Made by a program: the position numbers and the translations under genes. This document shows positions 17,808 through 25,128 of a DNA stretch of 34,722 nucleotides, piece after piece. Origin of the DNA: CAYZIB01 sp964478425 (GTDB lineage: Bacteria; Bacillota_I; Bacilli_A; Acholeplasmatales; WRBM01); the NCBI GenBank assembly GCA_964478425.1, contig CAYZIB010000013.1, positions 1 through 34,722 on the forward strand, written 5' to 3'. Below the pieces are notes generated by a model. That model saw only the letters and a program-made list of their open reading frames with translations. It was not told the origin of the DNA and did not search any database. Each line of letters begins with the position of its first letter. Positions within the stretch are counted from its first letter, which is position 1.

Positions 17808-17836
17808 ATTATATACTTTTTTCAGAATAAAATCAA
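17808..17836 (-). promoter_or_regulatory. Sigma-A promoter of the importer-nuclease operon
   Basis: On the minus strand TTGATT (17831-17836) and TATAAT (17808-17813) are spaced by exactly 17 nt. The predicted leader is about 35 nt and ends in a GGAG ribosome site before the ATG at 17767. No operator or riboswitch is obvious in the leader. Confidence 0.75.
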
Positions 17837-17911
17837 CTACATATAATAAATTATTATATATATTTCTATTTTTTTCTAAAAATATCTACATTTTTTTCAT
17901 TTTTTTGCAAT

Positions 17912-17936
17912 AAAAAAAGTCCGTTAAATAACGAAC
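17912..17936 (-). terminator. Intrinsic terminator after the bitopic protein gene
   Basis: An 8-bp stem (17919-17926 with 17929-17936, one G-U pair) is followed on the minus strand by seven T (17912-17918). It overlaps the stop codon of the gene and insulates the importer operon promoter from upstream transcription. Confidence 0.8.
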
Positions 17937-18655
17937 CAATTTGAATAATTATCGTTTTTGTTAGCATCTCTATTATCTCTTGCTTTAAATCCCCATTCAG
18001 TATAAGATAAAACTTTTTTTCTATTAACTTTACTAGCTTTTTCTTGCATTTCATCTTTTAAAGTAAAAAATGAATAAGAGTCTAAAACATTATAATCACT
18101 AACATCTTTTATATCTGTAACGCCATCTGTTTCAACAATTTGTTTAACATTTGATTTATTAGAATCGGCAGTTTCTCCATCATGTAATGAAACAACAAAT
18201 TCAACTTCTAAAGTTTTACCAAGTTTATAAATCTTACATAAATAAATACCTGACACTGTTTCTTTAGATCTAGTAACAGCAGTATAATCAACATAAACAT
18301 AATAATATGAATATTTGCTAGAATTTAATTCTACAATTACTTCATTAACTCTAATATCATTTACAGACATTGTAAAATCTATATCATAAGTTTCTGTATT
18401 TTTATCAACTAATGTAGCAGAATTATTATCTTTAGCAAGTTTTAAATATCCTGTTTCAAGAGCAATAACACCACTTTTTTCTGTATTACTAACTTGGACG
18501 ATAGAAACATAAATAACAAATATTAAAATAAAAAGAATTAATCCAGCTCCAAGAAAAAATTTTGGAGAAAATACTTTTTGGTTTTTATAATAAAATTCTT
18601 TTATTTTCCCCCATAAGCTTGTTTTATTTTCTACTGCATTTGTTTGATTTTCCAT
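17924..18655 (-). CDS. Hypothetical bitopic membrane protein
   Basis: A 243-aa protein of unknown function. A short cytoplasmic segment (about 35 residues, Lys-rich towards the membrane) is followed by one helix (LGAGLILFILIFVIYVSIVQV, about 36-57) and an external domain of about 185 residues rich in beta-strand patterns (for example YYYVYVDYTAVTRSKETVSGIYLCKIYKL). No catalytic motif is recognised. The start has a GTGAGG site upstream. The gene has its own promoter and terminator and so is monocistronic. Its overall plan resembles that of the protein at 30231-30902. Confidence 0.75.
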   Translation of the reverse strand: MENQTNAVENKTSLWGKIKEFYYKNQKVFSPKFFLGAGLILFILIFVIYVSIVQVSNTEKSGVIALETGYLKLAKDNNSATLVDKNTETYDIDFTMSVNDIRVNEVIVELNSSKYSYYYVYVDYTAVTRSKETVSGIYLCKIYKLGKTLEVEFVVSLHDGETADSNKSNVKQIVETDGVTDIKDVSDYNVLDSYSFFTLKDEMQEKASKVNRKKVLSYTEWGFKARDNRDANKNDNYSNWFVI

Positions 18656-18689
18656 AATAGAACCTCACTATCTATATTAATTCAAGCCA

Positions 18690-18718
18690 ATTATACACTA
18701 CTTTTTTTATTATTTCAA
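18690..18718 (-). promoter_or_regulatory. Sigma-A promoter of the bitopic protein gene
   Basis: TTGAAA (18713-18718) and TATAAT (18690-18695) on the minus strand have a 17-nt spacer. The leader is about 30 nt. Confidence 0.7.
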
Positions 18719-18721
18719 CCG

Positions 18722-18748
18722 AAAAAAATAAAAACCCTAATAAAGGGT
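18722..18748 (-). terminator. Intrinsic terminator after the 30-codon small gene
   Basis: ACCCT (18734-18738) pairs with AGGGT (18744-18748) around AATAA. On the minus strand it is followed by T-rich sequence (complement of 18722-18733). The short stem gives moderate strength. It lies 10 nt after the stop of the small ORF. Confidence 0.65.
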
Positions 18749-18757
18749 CTTAATAAA

Positions 18758-18850
18758 TTAATTTTTTTTAAATATTCGTTCTAAAAGTTCATGGCATTTA
18801 ACATATGAATTTATCCCTTCTTGAACTAATATTTTTAAATCTTCTCTCAT
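18758..18850 (-). CDS. Small ORF of 30 codons with its own ribosome site and terminator
   Basis: The reading is MREDLKILVQEGINSYVKCHELLERIFKKN, an amphipathic, basic-ended peptide that I do not recognise. Support that it is a gene: a strong purine-rich ribosome site (GGAAGGAAGGTG, complement of 18861-18872) 9 nt before the ATG, a stop followed by an intrinsic terminator, and no other gene to explain that terminator. A 10-bp inverted repeat flanks the ribosome site. It is not an obvious Spo0E-like, toxin or leader peptide. The AT content matches the neighbours. Confidence 0.55.
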   Translation of the reverse strand: MREDLKILVQEGINSYVKCHELLERIFKKN

Positions 18851-18852
18851 TA

Positions 18853-18888
18853 TGTAAAACACCTTCCTTCCGTTAATAGTATTTTACA
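18853..18888. repeat. Inverted repeat around the ribosome site of the small ORF
   Basis: TGTAAAACAC (18853-18862) and GTATTTTACA (18879-18888) are 10-bp inverted arms with one mismatch (a G-U pair in RNA), separated by 16 nt that hold most of the ribosome site. It could be a leader hairpin presenting the ribosome site in its loop, or a protein operator. Confidence 0.5.
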
Positions 18889-18941
18889 CAATAAAATTTA
18901 AATTTTATTTAAGTACATCAAAATATCAAAAAAATTTCACA

Positions 18942-19772
18942 TTATTTTCTTAGCATAGAATTTTTTTCATATATTTCATTAAAATCAACTTTTTTATCTC
19001 CTATTTGATATCCTAATACAGCTTCTAAAGATATATTTTCGCTTGCTCTAAAAATCGAAATATCAACATCATTAAATTCTTTTTTTAAATTTTCAATCAT
19101 TTGTTTTATTTCACGTCTTTTAGAAGGTAATTCTAATTTAGCTACTTCACATCCACAAGACATAGGTGTGATTCCATTTTTAATAATAAATCTTTCAATA
19201 TCTACTTCTTTTACTAAAAAAAGTGGTCTTATAAGCTGCATATTAGAAAAATTTTGAGCATTTAATTTTGGTACCATTGTTTTAAAATTACCTGCATAAA
19301 AAACATTTAATAAAGTTGTTTCTATAACATCGTTAAAATGGTGTCCCAACGCTATTTTATTGCATCCTAATTCTTTTGCAAAATCATATAAAAAACCTCT
19401 TCTCATCCTTGCACACATATAACAAGGATTATTAGGACTAAGTTTTTTTGCTACTAAAAAATTATTTGAATTTTTAATTTTTACAGGAATTTTTAATTCA
19501 TCACAGTTTTTTATTAATAACTCTAAATTTTCTTTTGTAAACCCAGGATCCATACAAATAAATTCTAAATCAAAATTTATTTTACCATGTAATTTTAATT
19601 CTTGAAAAAGTTTAGCAAGTAAAAGTGAATCTTTTCCTCCACTTATACAAACAGCAATTTTATCATTTTCACTTATTAAATCATATTTTTCACATGCTTT
19701 TAAAAACTTAGCCCAAATATCTTTTCTATAAGTGGTAATTATACTTCTTTCTATTTTTTTTATATCATTCAT
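18942..19772 (-). CDS. TtcA-family PP-loop tRNA thiolation enzyme
   Basis: A 276-aa protein; ATG at 19772 is preferred over TTG two codons earlier, with GGAA 8 nt upstream. It is a PP-loop ATPase (SGGKDS, residues 44-49) of the TtcA/TilS superfamily. PCYMCARMRRG (C117, C120) and SCGC (C206, C208) are the cysteines expected for the iron-sulfur cluster of TtcA, which adds sulfur to C32 of tRNA. GHHFNDVIETTLLN is also family-typical. It begins just after the TGA of asnS and lies in the same T-box-led operon, an unusual context. Related Firmicutes proteins have untested tRNA targets, so the exact nucleotide is inferred. Confidence 0.87.
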   Translation of the reverse strand: MNDIKKIERSIITTYRKDIWAKFLKACEKYDLISENDKIAVCISGGKDSLLLAKLFQELKLHGKINFDLEFICMDPGFTKENLELLIKNCDELKIPVKIKNSNNFLVAKKLSPNNPCYMCARMRRGFLYDFAKELGCNKIALGHHFNDVIETTLLNVFYAGNFKTMVPKLNAQNFSNMQLIRPLFLVKEVDIERFIIKNGITPMSCGCEVAKLELPSKRREIKQMIENLKKEFNDVDISIFRASENISLEAVLGYQIGDKKVDFNEIYEKNSMLRK

Positions 19773-19774
19773 AA

Positions 19775-21163
19775 TCAAAATTCCAAATTTTTTGGTGTTC
19801 TAGGAAATGGAATAACATCCCTTATATTTTCAACACCAGTTATATACATAATTAATCTTTCAAATCCCATACCAAATCCAGCATGCTTACATCCACCATA
19901 TCTTCTTAAATCTAAATACCAATCAAGTGGTTCAATTTGCATATTTAATTCTTTCATACGATTAATTAAAACATCTAATCTTTCTTCTCTTTGTGATCCA
20001 CCACATAATTCTCCACTACCTGGAACTAATAAATCGACTGCAGCAACAGTTTTATTATCATCATTTAATCTCATATAAAATGCTTTAATGTCTTTAGGCC
20101 AGTTTGTAACAAACACAGGAGAATTAAAATGTTTTTCTGTTAAATATTTTTCATGTTCTGTAGCAAGATCTTCTCCTTGCTTAGGTTCATTTTCAAATTT
20201 TACATTAGCATTTTTTAAAATATTAATTGCTTCTTCATGAGTAACTTTAGCAAAATCAGAAGTAATAACTTTTTCTAATTTTGAAATTATTCCTTTTTCA
20301 ACAAAAGAATTAAAAAATTCCATTTCTTTTTTAGCGTTTTTTAAAACATAGGAAATAACATACTTAAGCATTTCTTCCATTAAATCCATATCATCATTTA
20401 AATCTGCAAAAGCAATTTCTGGTTCAATCATCCAAAATTCTGATGCATGACGTTGTGTATTAGAATTTTCTGCTCTAAATGTTGGACCAAATGTATAAAC
20501 ATCTCTAAAAGCCATTGCATAACATTCTGCTTCAAGTTGTCCAGTAACTGTTAAATTAGCTTTTTTACCAAAGAAATCTCTTTTATAATCAATTTCTTTA
20601 ACATTTCCTTTAAGGATTTTATCAAAATCTAAGGTAGTAACACTGAACATTTGTCCAGCACCTTCTCCATCGTTTGCAGTTATTAATGGAGTATTTACAT
20701 AAACAAAGTTTTTATTTTGGAAAAATTCGTGAATTGCCATTGCAGCTAAACTTCTAACTCTAAATACTGCTTGAAATAAATTTGTTCTTGGTCTTAAATG
20801 TGCAACCTCTCTTAAAAATTCTCTTGTGTGTCTTTTTGGTTGAATTGGATAATTTTCTAATACATCTCCTAAAATTATTACTTCTTTAGCATTTATTTCA
20901 TATGGTTGTTTATTATTTGGTGTTAAAATAACTATTCCTTTTACCATAATTGATGATCCAACATTTATTTTAGCAATTTCTTTAAAATTTTCTAATTTAT
21001 CTTCATAAACTATTTGACATCCTTCTAAGGTTGTTCCATCGTTTAAATTAATAAATCCAAAAGAACTTTGATTTCTGTTTTGTCTAACCCAACCATTAAT
21101 TAATACTTCTTGTTTGTCATTTAATTCTTGTTTTAATTCATATAATGATAATCTTTTTCTCAT
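19775..21163 (-). CDS. asnS: Asparaginyl-tRNA synthetase
   Basis: A 462-aa class II synthetase that charges tRNA-Asn. The N-terminal OB anticodon-binding domain is about 1-105 (INGWVRQNRNQSSFGFINLNDGT). The catalytic domain carries motif 2 (FRAENSNTQRHASEFWMIEPE) and motif 3 (GFGMGFERLIMYITGVENIRDVIPFPRTP). The length is that of bacterial AsnRS, and AsnRS-specific features distinguish it from AspRS. It follows asnA by 9 nt and is therefore under the same T-box. The stop is TGA, evidence that TGA is not recoded to Trp. Confidence 0.97.
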   Translation of the reverse strand: MRKRLSLYELKQELNDKQEVLINGWVRQNRNQSSFGFINLNDGTTLEGCQIVYEDKLENFKEIAKINVGSSIMVKGIVILTPNNKQPYEINAKEVIILGDVLENYPIQPKRHTREFLREVAHLRPRTNLFQAVFRVRSLAAMAIHEFFQNKNFVYVNTPLITANDGEGAGQMFSVTTLDFDKILKGNVKEIDYKRDFFGKKANLTVTGQLEAECYAMAFRDVYTFGPTFRAENSNTQRHASEFWMIEPEIAFADLNDDMDLMEEMLKYVISYVLKNAKKEMEFFNSFVEKGIISKLEKVITSDFAKVTHEEAINILKNANVKFENEPKQGEDLATEHEKYLTEKHFNSPVFVTNWPKDIKAFYMRLNDDNKTVAAVDLLVPGSGELCGGSQREERLDVLINRMKELNMQIEPLDWYLDLRRYGGCKHAGFGMGFERLIMYITGVENIRDVIPFPRTPKNLEF

Positions 21164-21172
21164 ATTTTCTCC

Positions 21173-22150
21173 TCACAACAAAATTATATTATTTTTTAAA
21201 CATTTTTCTTTTTCTTCTTCTGGCCAAAAAGAGCTTTGAACCTCACCAATATGCATTTTTTCTAAAAAAAACATACACATTCTTGATTGACCAATTCCAC
21301 CACCTATTGTTAGTGGTAACTTTTCATTAATAATATTTTTATGAAAATCAAACTCTAATTTATTTAATTCTCCTCTTTCGTTTAATTGTTTAATTAAACT
21401 ATCTTTATCAACTCTAATTCCCATTGATGATAACTCAAAAGCAATATCTAATTGTTCATGATATAAAATAATATCTCCATTTAAATCCCAATCATCATAA
21501 TCAGGACTTCTTCCGTCATGAATTTTTCCTGATTTTAATTTTCCACCTATTCCAATTAAAAATACAGCTTTTTTTTCTCGAACAATTTTATTTTCTCTTT
21601 CTTTTGCATTTAAATTTGGATACAAATCTTCAAGTTCTTGAGTAGTAATAAAATAAATTTCATTAGGCAATTGATATTTTAAAACTGGGTATTCATTACA
21701 AATATATAAATTTGTTTCTTTTAAAACACCATATATTTTTTTTACAGTTTCTTTTAAATAATCGATTGTTCTATCTTCTTTTAAAATTATTTTTTCCCAA
21801 TCCCACTGATCAACATAAATACTATGTAAATTATCTATGTTTTCATCTTTTCTAATTGCATTCATATCTGTATATAACCCTTGATATGGCCTAAACCCAT
21901 AATACCAAAGGGCATATCTTTTCCATTTAGCAAGCGAATGAACTATTTCTAATTTACTGTTTTTTATATTAAATGTAACAGGTTTTTCAAACCCATTTAA
22001 ATTATCATTTAACCCATTATTAACATCTAAAAAAAGTGGTGCAGTTACTCTTTTTAATTTTAAAACTTCAACTAATCTTTTTTCAAATATATCTTTTATT
22101 TTTTTGATTGCAATTTGAGTATCAAATATATTTAATTTACTTTCATACAT
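21173..22150 (-). CDS. asnA: Aspartate-ammonia ligase (asparagine synthetase A)
   Basis: A 325-aa AsnA that makes asparagine from aspartate, ammonia and ATP. It is structurally a class II synthetase-like enzyme (E. coli AsnA has 330 aa). Typical stretches are TDMNAIRKDE, SIYVDQWDWEKII, GKIHDGRSPDYDDWDLNGDI and LTIGGGIGQSRMCMFFL. The ATG at 22150 has a strong AAGGAG site. An upstream in-frame ATG at 22192 is ruled out because it lies inside the T-box terminator hairpin. First gene of the asnA-asnS-ttcA-like operon, so supply of the amino acid and charging of its tRNA are co-regulated. Confidence 0.96.
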   Translation of the reverse strand: MYESKLNIFDTQIAIKKIKDIFEKRLVEVLKLKRVTAPLFLDVNNGLNDNLNGFEKPVTFNIKNSKLEIVHSLAKWKRYALWYYGFRPYQGLYTDMNAIRKDENIDNLHSIYVDQWDWEKIILKEDRTIDYLKETVKKIYGVLKETNLYICNEYPVLKYQLPNEIYFITTQELEDLYPNLNAKERENKIVREKKAVFLIGIGGKLKSGKIHDGRSPDYDDWDLNGDIILYHEQLDIAFELSSMGIRVDKDSLIKQLNERGELNKLEFDFHKNIINEKLPLTIGGGIGQSRMCMFFLEKMHIGEVQSSFWPEEEKEKCLKNNIILL

Positions 22151-22166
22151 AATTATCTCCTTATAT

Positions 22167-22195
22167 AAAAAAAATCCTTGTAAAATATACAAGGA
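22167..22195 (-). terminator. T-box regulated terminator
   Basis: TCCTTGTA (22175-22182) and TACAAGGA (22188-22195) form an 8-bp stem, with a run of T on the minus strand. It is mutually exclusive with the T-box antiterminator. Confidence 0.85.
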
Positions 22196-22380
22196 CGAAT
22201 TATCGCGGTACCACCTTAATTCTAGTAAACTAGCTCTTAAATTCCTTAACGCGGAAAACGTTTGGTTCTAGTTAAATTCTTCCAACTCTCCAAGTGTTAT
22301 TCATAAATTCATTATAATAGTCTCACATCAACACTATCTTGCTTTAATAAGAGGAATTTATTACTTCTCTTTTCTAAGAT
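22167..22380 (-). promoter_or_regulatory. T-box riboswitch leader, probably tRNA-Asn
   Basis: The T-box core AAGGTGGTACCGCG is present on the minus strand (complement of 22204-22217), followed by a terminator hairpin (22175-22195) and T run. Upstream are Stem I elements including the AGAGAAGTA start and a stem of TAAATTC with GAATTTA. After that stem, ATAACACTT offers AAC followed by A as the specifier, which is an Asn codon and fits the asnA-asnS genes below. Uncharged tRNA-Asn should pair with the specifier and the T-box bulge and allow read-through. The T-box is certain; the specifier position is inferred. Confidence 0.92.
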
Positions 22381-22387
22381 TTATTTT

Positions 22388-22416
22388 ATTATATGAAATA
22401 TTTTATTTTTTGTCAA
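22388..22416 (-). promoter_or_regulatory. Consensus sigma-A promoter of the T-box operon
   Basis: A perfect TTGACA (22411-22416), 17-nt spacer and TATAAT (22388-22393) on the minus strand. The -35 box directly abuts the stop codon of the kinase gene at 22417. Such strength is typical of T-box operons, where control is by attenuation. Confidence 0.93.
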
Positions 22417-22875
22417 TTAAATTAAGTATTTTTGTTCATCGATTGTTAATTCTTCAAATTTACTATCTAAATCACACATTTTTTGATAAGAAATAATAAA
22501 TTGTCTTTTTGTACTTTTTGAATTTATCTTATTTCTTTTTTCTAAACGATCTTTTTTTATAATAGGATCAATATTAAAATATTTAATTTTAACATCAATA
22601 CTATTATTCTTTAAAAAGTCAATAACTTTCTTTCTTCTTTTAACTGTTAAAAATGAATCATCAATAATACAAGATATATTAAGTTTATCTAATTCAACTA
22701 TTTTATTTAAAATATAATCCTCTATTTTTAAAACCATTTTTTCATGATTAGGTCCTAAACACTCATCAAATAATGATAAAATTATTTCATCAATTGAAAA
22801 AACAAAATAATCTTTTTGATCTTTTGCCCAAGTAGATTTTCCACTACAAATTTTACCAACAGTAATAATTACCAT
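22417..22875 (-). CDS. P-loop kinase-like ATP-binding protein (AAA_33 type)
   Basis: A 152-aa cytoplasmic protein. Walker A is GKICSGKST (7-15). SIDEIILSLFDECLGPNHE provides the acidic residue after strand 2. A Walker B-like segment IIDDSF replaces the ILDWGFW-type stretch I associate with this family. A LEKRN element near the end is the Arg-bearing lid. It resembles small uncharacterised kinases near zeta toxin and polynucleotide kinases. Its start overlaps the stop of the ECF-type S component by 7 nt, so it may phosphorylate the imported compound. No antitoxin is adjacent, which argues against a zeta toxin. Confidence 0.75.
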   Translation of the reverse strand: MVIITVGKICSGKSTWAKDQKDYFVFSIDEIILSLFDECLGPNHEKMVLKIEDYILNKIVELDKLNISCIIDDSFLTVKRRKKVIDFLKNNSIDVKIKYFNIDPIIKKDRLEKRNKINSKSTKRQFIISYQKMCDLDSKFEELTIDEQKYLI

Positions 22876-23399
22876 TTAACATCAACCAAGCCTTTCTTTT
22901 TTAATGCATAAATAATAATTGGTATAAAAATAATTTCAACTAAAATCCCAACTATACCAGATAAAATATTATTTACAATAAACAAACTTAAAATAAAATT
23001 TGAATTATTAATCTTATATAAAATAATATTTAAAATAAGATTAACAAATCGACCAAAAATCATCGATGTAAATAAGGTAATATATATATTTATTTTATTT
23101 TTTAATAACGAAATTATTAATCCATAACTTAAAAGTTCTATTGACATTAAAATTGTATTAGGCATTTGAGGATTTCCGTTTATAATCAAGTTAATAAATG
23201 GAATTATTATTCCAGAAATAACAGCATATTTCATCCCACAAATAAATCCAATTAAAAAAACAATAAAATGCATAGGTAAAAGCATTTTTCCTAATTCCAT
23301 TCCCCCGATAAAATGGATTAGGTATGATAAAATTATACTTAATGCAACAAGCATACTTGATATACATAATTTTTTTGTTTCAGACATTAATTTATTCAT
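22869..23399 (-). CDS. ECF transporter S component, substrate unknown
   Basis: A 176-aa membrane protein with about six hydrophobic segments. The pattern ALSIILSYLIHFIGGMELGKMLLPMHFIVFLIGFICGMKYAVISGIIIPFINLIINGNPQMPNTILMS is that of energy-coupling-factor S components (PF12822-like), small vitamin or precursor-binding units that use a shared EcfA/EcfA'/EcfT module. No ECF ATPase or T gene is in the window, so this is a group II (shared) system. Either of two nearby ATGs (23399 or 23387) is possible; the nearest GGAG is too far upstream to decide. Coupled by overlap to the P-loop kinase. Confidence 0.8.
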   Translation of the reverse strand: MNKLMSETKKLCISSMLVALSIILSYLIHFIGGMELGKMLLPMHFIVFLIGFICGMKYAVISGIIIPFINLIINGNPQMPNTILMSIELLSYGLIISLLKNKINIYITLFTSMIFGRFVNLILNIILYKINNSNFILSLFIVNNILSGIVGILVEIIFIPIIIYALKKKGLVDVKW

Positions 23400-23453
23400 T
23401 TACTAAAAAAGCAAATACTCCTTTAATCATATTTACTTATATTTTACCATAAA

Positions 23454-24191
23454 TTAAATAACACTCCAATCACTAATAGAATTTTTTACAATTTTATTGC
23501 AACCAACAATAGCATTATTCCCTATTACCGTGTTTCCGCCTAATATAATACAATTAGCATATAATATTACATTATTTAATATAGTTGGATGTCTTTTAAT
23601 TTTTTTAAGTTTTTTGACATCATCAATTTTTAATGCTCCTAATATTACACCTTGATATATTTTTACATTATTACCAATTATAGAGGTCTCTCCAATTACT
23701 ACACCTGTACCATGATCTATAAAAAAACTTCTACCAATTCTTGCTTTAGGATTAATATCTATTCCTGTTTTTTCGTGAGCATAATTAGAAATTATATAAG
23801 GAATATAAATAAAATCTAAATTATAAAACAAGTTTGCAACTCTATAACAAAATATTGCAAAATAACTTGTATTTGCTAATAAAACTTCATATTTATCATT
23901 AATAGAAGGATCATTTAATATAAAAGCTTCTAAATCTAAAATCAATAATTTTTTTATTTTATCTAATTCGTTTATTAAAATATCTATATTATTAAAATCA
24001 AATTTTAAATTCTTATAATCATTAATTTCTAATAAAAAATTATATATTTTTCTTTTTATTTTCTTTTTTTTGCTTAATATAAATGAATCTATACTATGAT
24101 TAATCTTTTTATATAATCCAGGATATAATAAATCTCTTATATCATATAAAATATTTATAACATTTTTTTTATTAATATAATTATAAATCAT
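23454..24191 (-). CDS. cysE: Serine O-acetyltransferase
   Basis: A 245-aa enzyme that makes O-acetylserine for cysteine synthesis. The N-terminal helical region (to about 130) precedes a left-handed beta-helix built from hexapeptides (IGRSFFIDHGTGVVIGETSIIGNNVKIYQGVILG). The catalytic DH pair and GTGVVIGET are clear. The layout, with a long helical N-terminus, resembles the EpsC-type SATs. It ends right after the beta-helix at ...SDWSVI and lacks a longer tail; the C-terminal Ile is the residue type that lets SAT dock in the CysK active site. It overlaps the end of cysK by 11 nt. Confidence 0.9.
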   Translation of the reverse strand: MIYNYINKKNVINILYDIRDLLYPGLYKKINHSIDSFILSKKKKIKRKIYNFLLEINDYKNLKFDFNNIDILINELDKIKKLLILDLEAFILNDPSINDKYEVLLANTSYFAIFCYRVANLFYNLDFIYIPYIISNYAHEKTGIDINPKARIGRSFFIDHGTGVVIGETSIIGNNVKIYQGVILGALKIDDVKKLKKIKRHPTILNNVILYANCIILGGNTVIGNNAIVGCNKIVKNSISDWSVI

Positions 24192-25056
24192 TATTATACC
24201 TATCTCCTCTATCAGGAAAAACTGTTACAATTTTTATTCTTTTATTTGTTTTTAAAGCAATATCTATCGCACATTCTAAATTTGCTCCAGAAGATATTCC
24301 CACATCTAACATTTCAGAATTTAATATCTCTTTTTTATACTTTATAGCATTTTTATAATCAGCAATAAAATAATCATCAATTATATTTTCATTTAAAATA
24401 TTTGAAACAAAATTAGTGCCAATACCTGTTATTTTATTATTTAGATCAGATTTTACTCCAATAATTTTTAAATTATTAATTTTTTCTTTTAAATAATTTC
24501 CTATTCCACTTATTGTTCCGCCACTTCCAATTCCTGATATAAAATAATCGATATCTTTTATATTATTATATATTTCTCTTGCAGTAGTTTTATAGTGTGA
24601 TAATAGATTATTACAATTATTAAATTGATCGATTTTTATACAATTTTTATTATTTTTTACAATCTCTTCAGCTTTTTTTATAGCACCTTTCATTTTTTTA
24701 TATTTACTTGTTAAAATTACTTTAGCATTTAATTTTTTTATTAATAAAATGACTTTTTTAGGCGTTTTTTTAGGCATAACACATATGAATTTATATTTAT
24801 AATATTTTGCTAAAAAAGCAAGAGAAATCCCAAAATTCCCACTTGTTGCAGCAACAATTTTAGTTTGATTAGGAATTAATAAATTCTGTTTTTTTAAATC
24901 TTCTAAAATAAATTTAGCTGGTCGATCTTTTATACTTCCAGTTAAATTATAATTTTCTAATTTTACATATATTTCAGCATTTAAATTATATTTTCTTTCT
25001 AAATTAAAAAGTCTAATTAAAGGAGTATTACCAATTAAATCAATTTGATTTTTCAT
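24181..25056 (-). CDS. cysK: Cysteine synthase (O-acetylserine sulfhydrylase)
   Basis: A 291-aa PLP enzyme that makes cysteine from O-acetylserine and sulfide. The PLP lysine is in LTGSIKDRPA (about 43). TSGNFGI binds the substrate carboxylate (Thr replaced by Phe in the usual TSGNTGI). GIGSGGTISGIG binds the PLP phosphate, and GISSGAN is near the C-terminus. It is slightly shorter than E. coli CysK (323 aa). GGTGA lies upstream of the ATG. The overlap with cysE implies translational coupling and a stoichiometric SAT-OASS complex. No Cys-responsive leader is recognised upstream. Confidence 0.92.
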   Translation of the reverse strand: MKNQIDLIGNTPLIRLFNLERKYNLNAEIYVKLENYNLTGSIKDRPAKFILEDLKKQNLLIPNQTKIVAATSGNFGISLAFLAKYYKYKFICVMPKKTPKKVILLIKKLNAKVILTSKYKKMKGAIKKAEEIVKNNKNCIKIDQFNNCNNLLSHYKTTAREIYNNIKDIDYFISGIGSGGTISGIGNYLKEKINNLKIIGVKSDLNNKITGIGTNFVSNILNENIIDDYFIADYKNAIKYKKEILNSEMLDVGISSGANLECAIDIALKTNKRIKIVTVFPDRGDRYNNDL

Positions 25057-25097
25057 GTTTTCACCATTTAATTTTATGTGGATTTAAAAAATATATT

Positions 25098-25123
25098 AAA
25101 AAAAATCAAATATAATTATTTGA
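25098..25123 (-). terminator. Intrinsic terminator after the AraC-type gene
   Basis: TCAAATA (25106-25112) pairs with TATTTGA (25117-25123), with a 4-nt loop. The minus strand continues with eight T (25098-25105). It ends the yebC-araC transcript just before cysK. Confidence 0.75.
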
Positions 25124-25128
25124 CTTTT

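Noticed and set aside
22417..22875. Zeta-type toxin
   Set aside because: The P-loop fold is similar, but there is no antitoxin gene and the gene overlaps a transporter component, which fits a metabolic kinase better.
23400..23453. Possible preQ1-like or other riboswitch before the ECF S component
   Set aside because: The short A-rich leader has no stable stem or recognised aptamer core; the resemblance is only to the A-rich tail.
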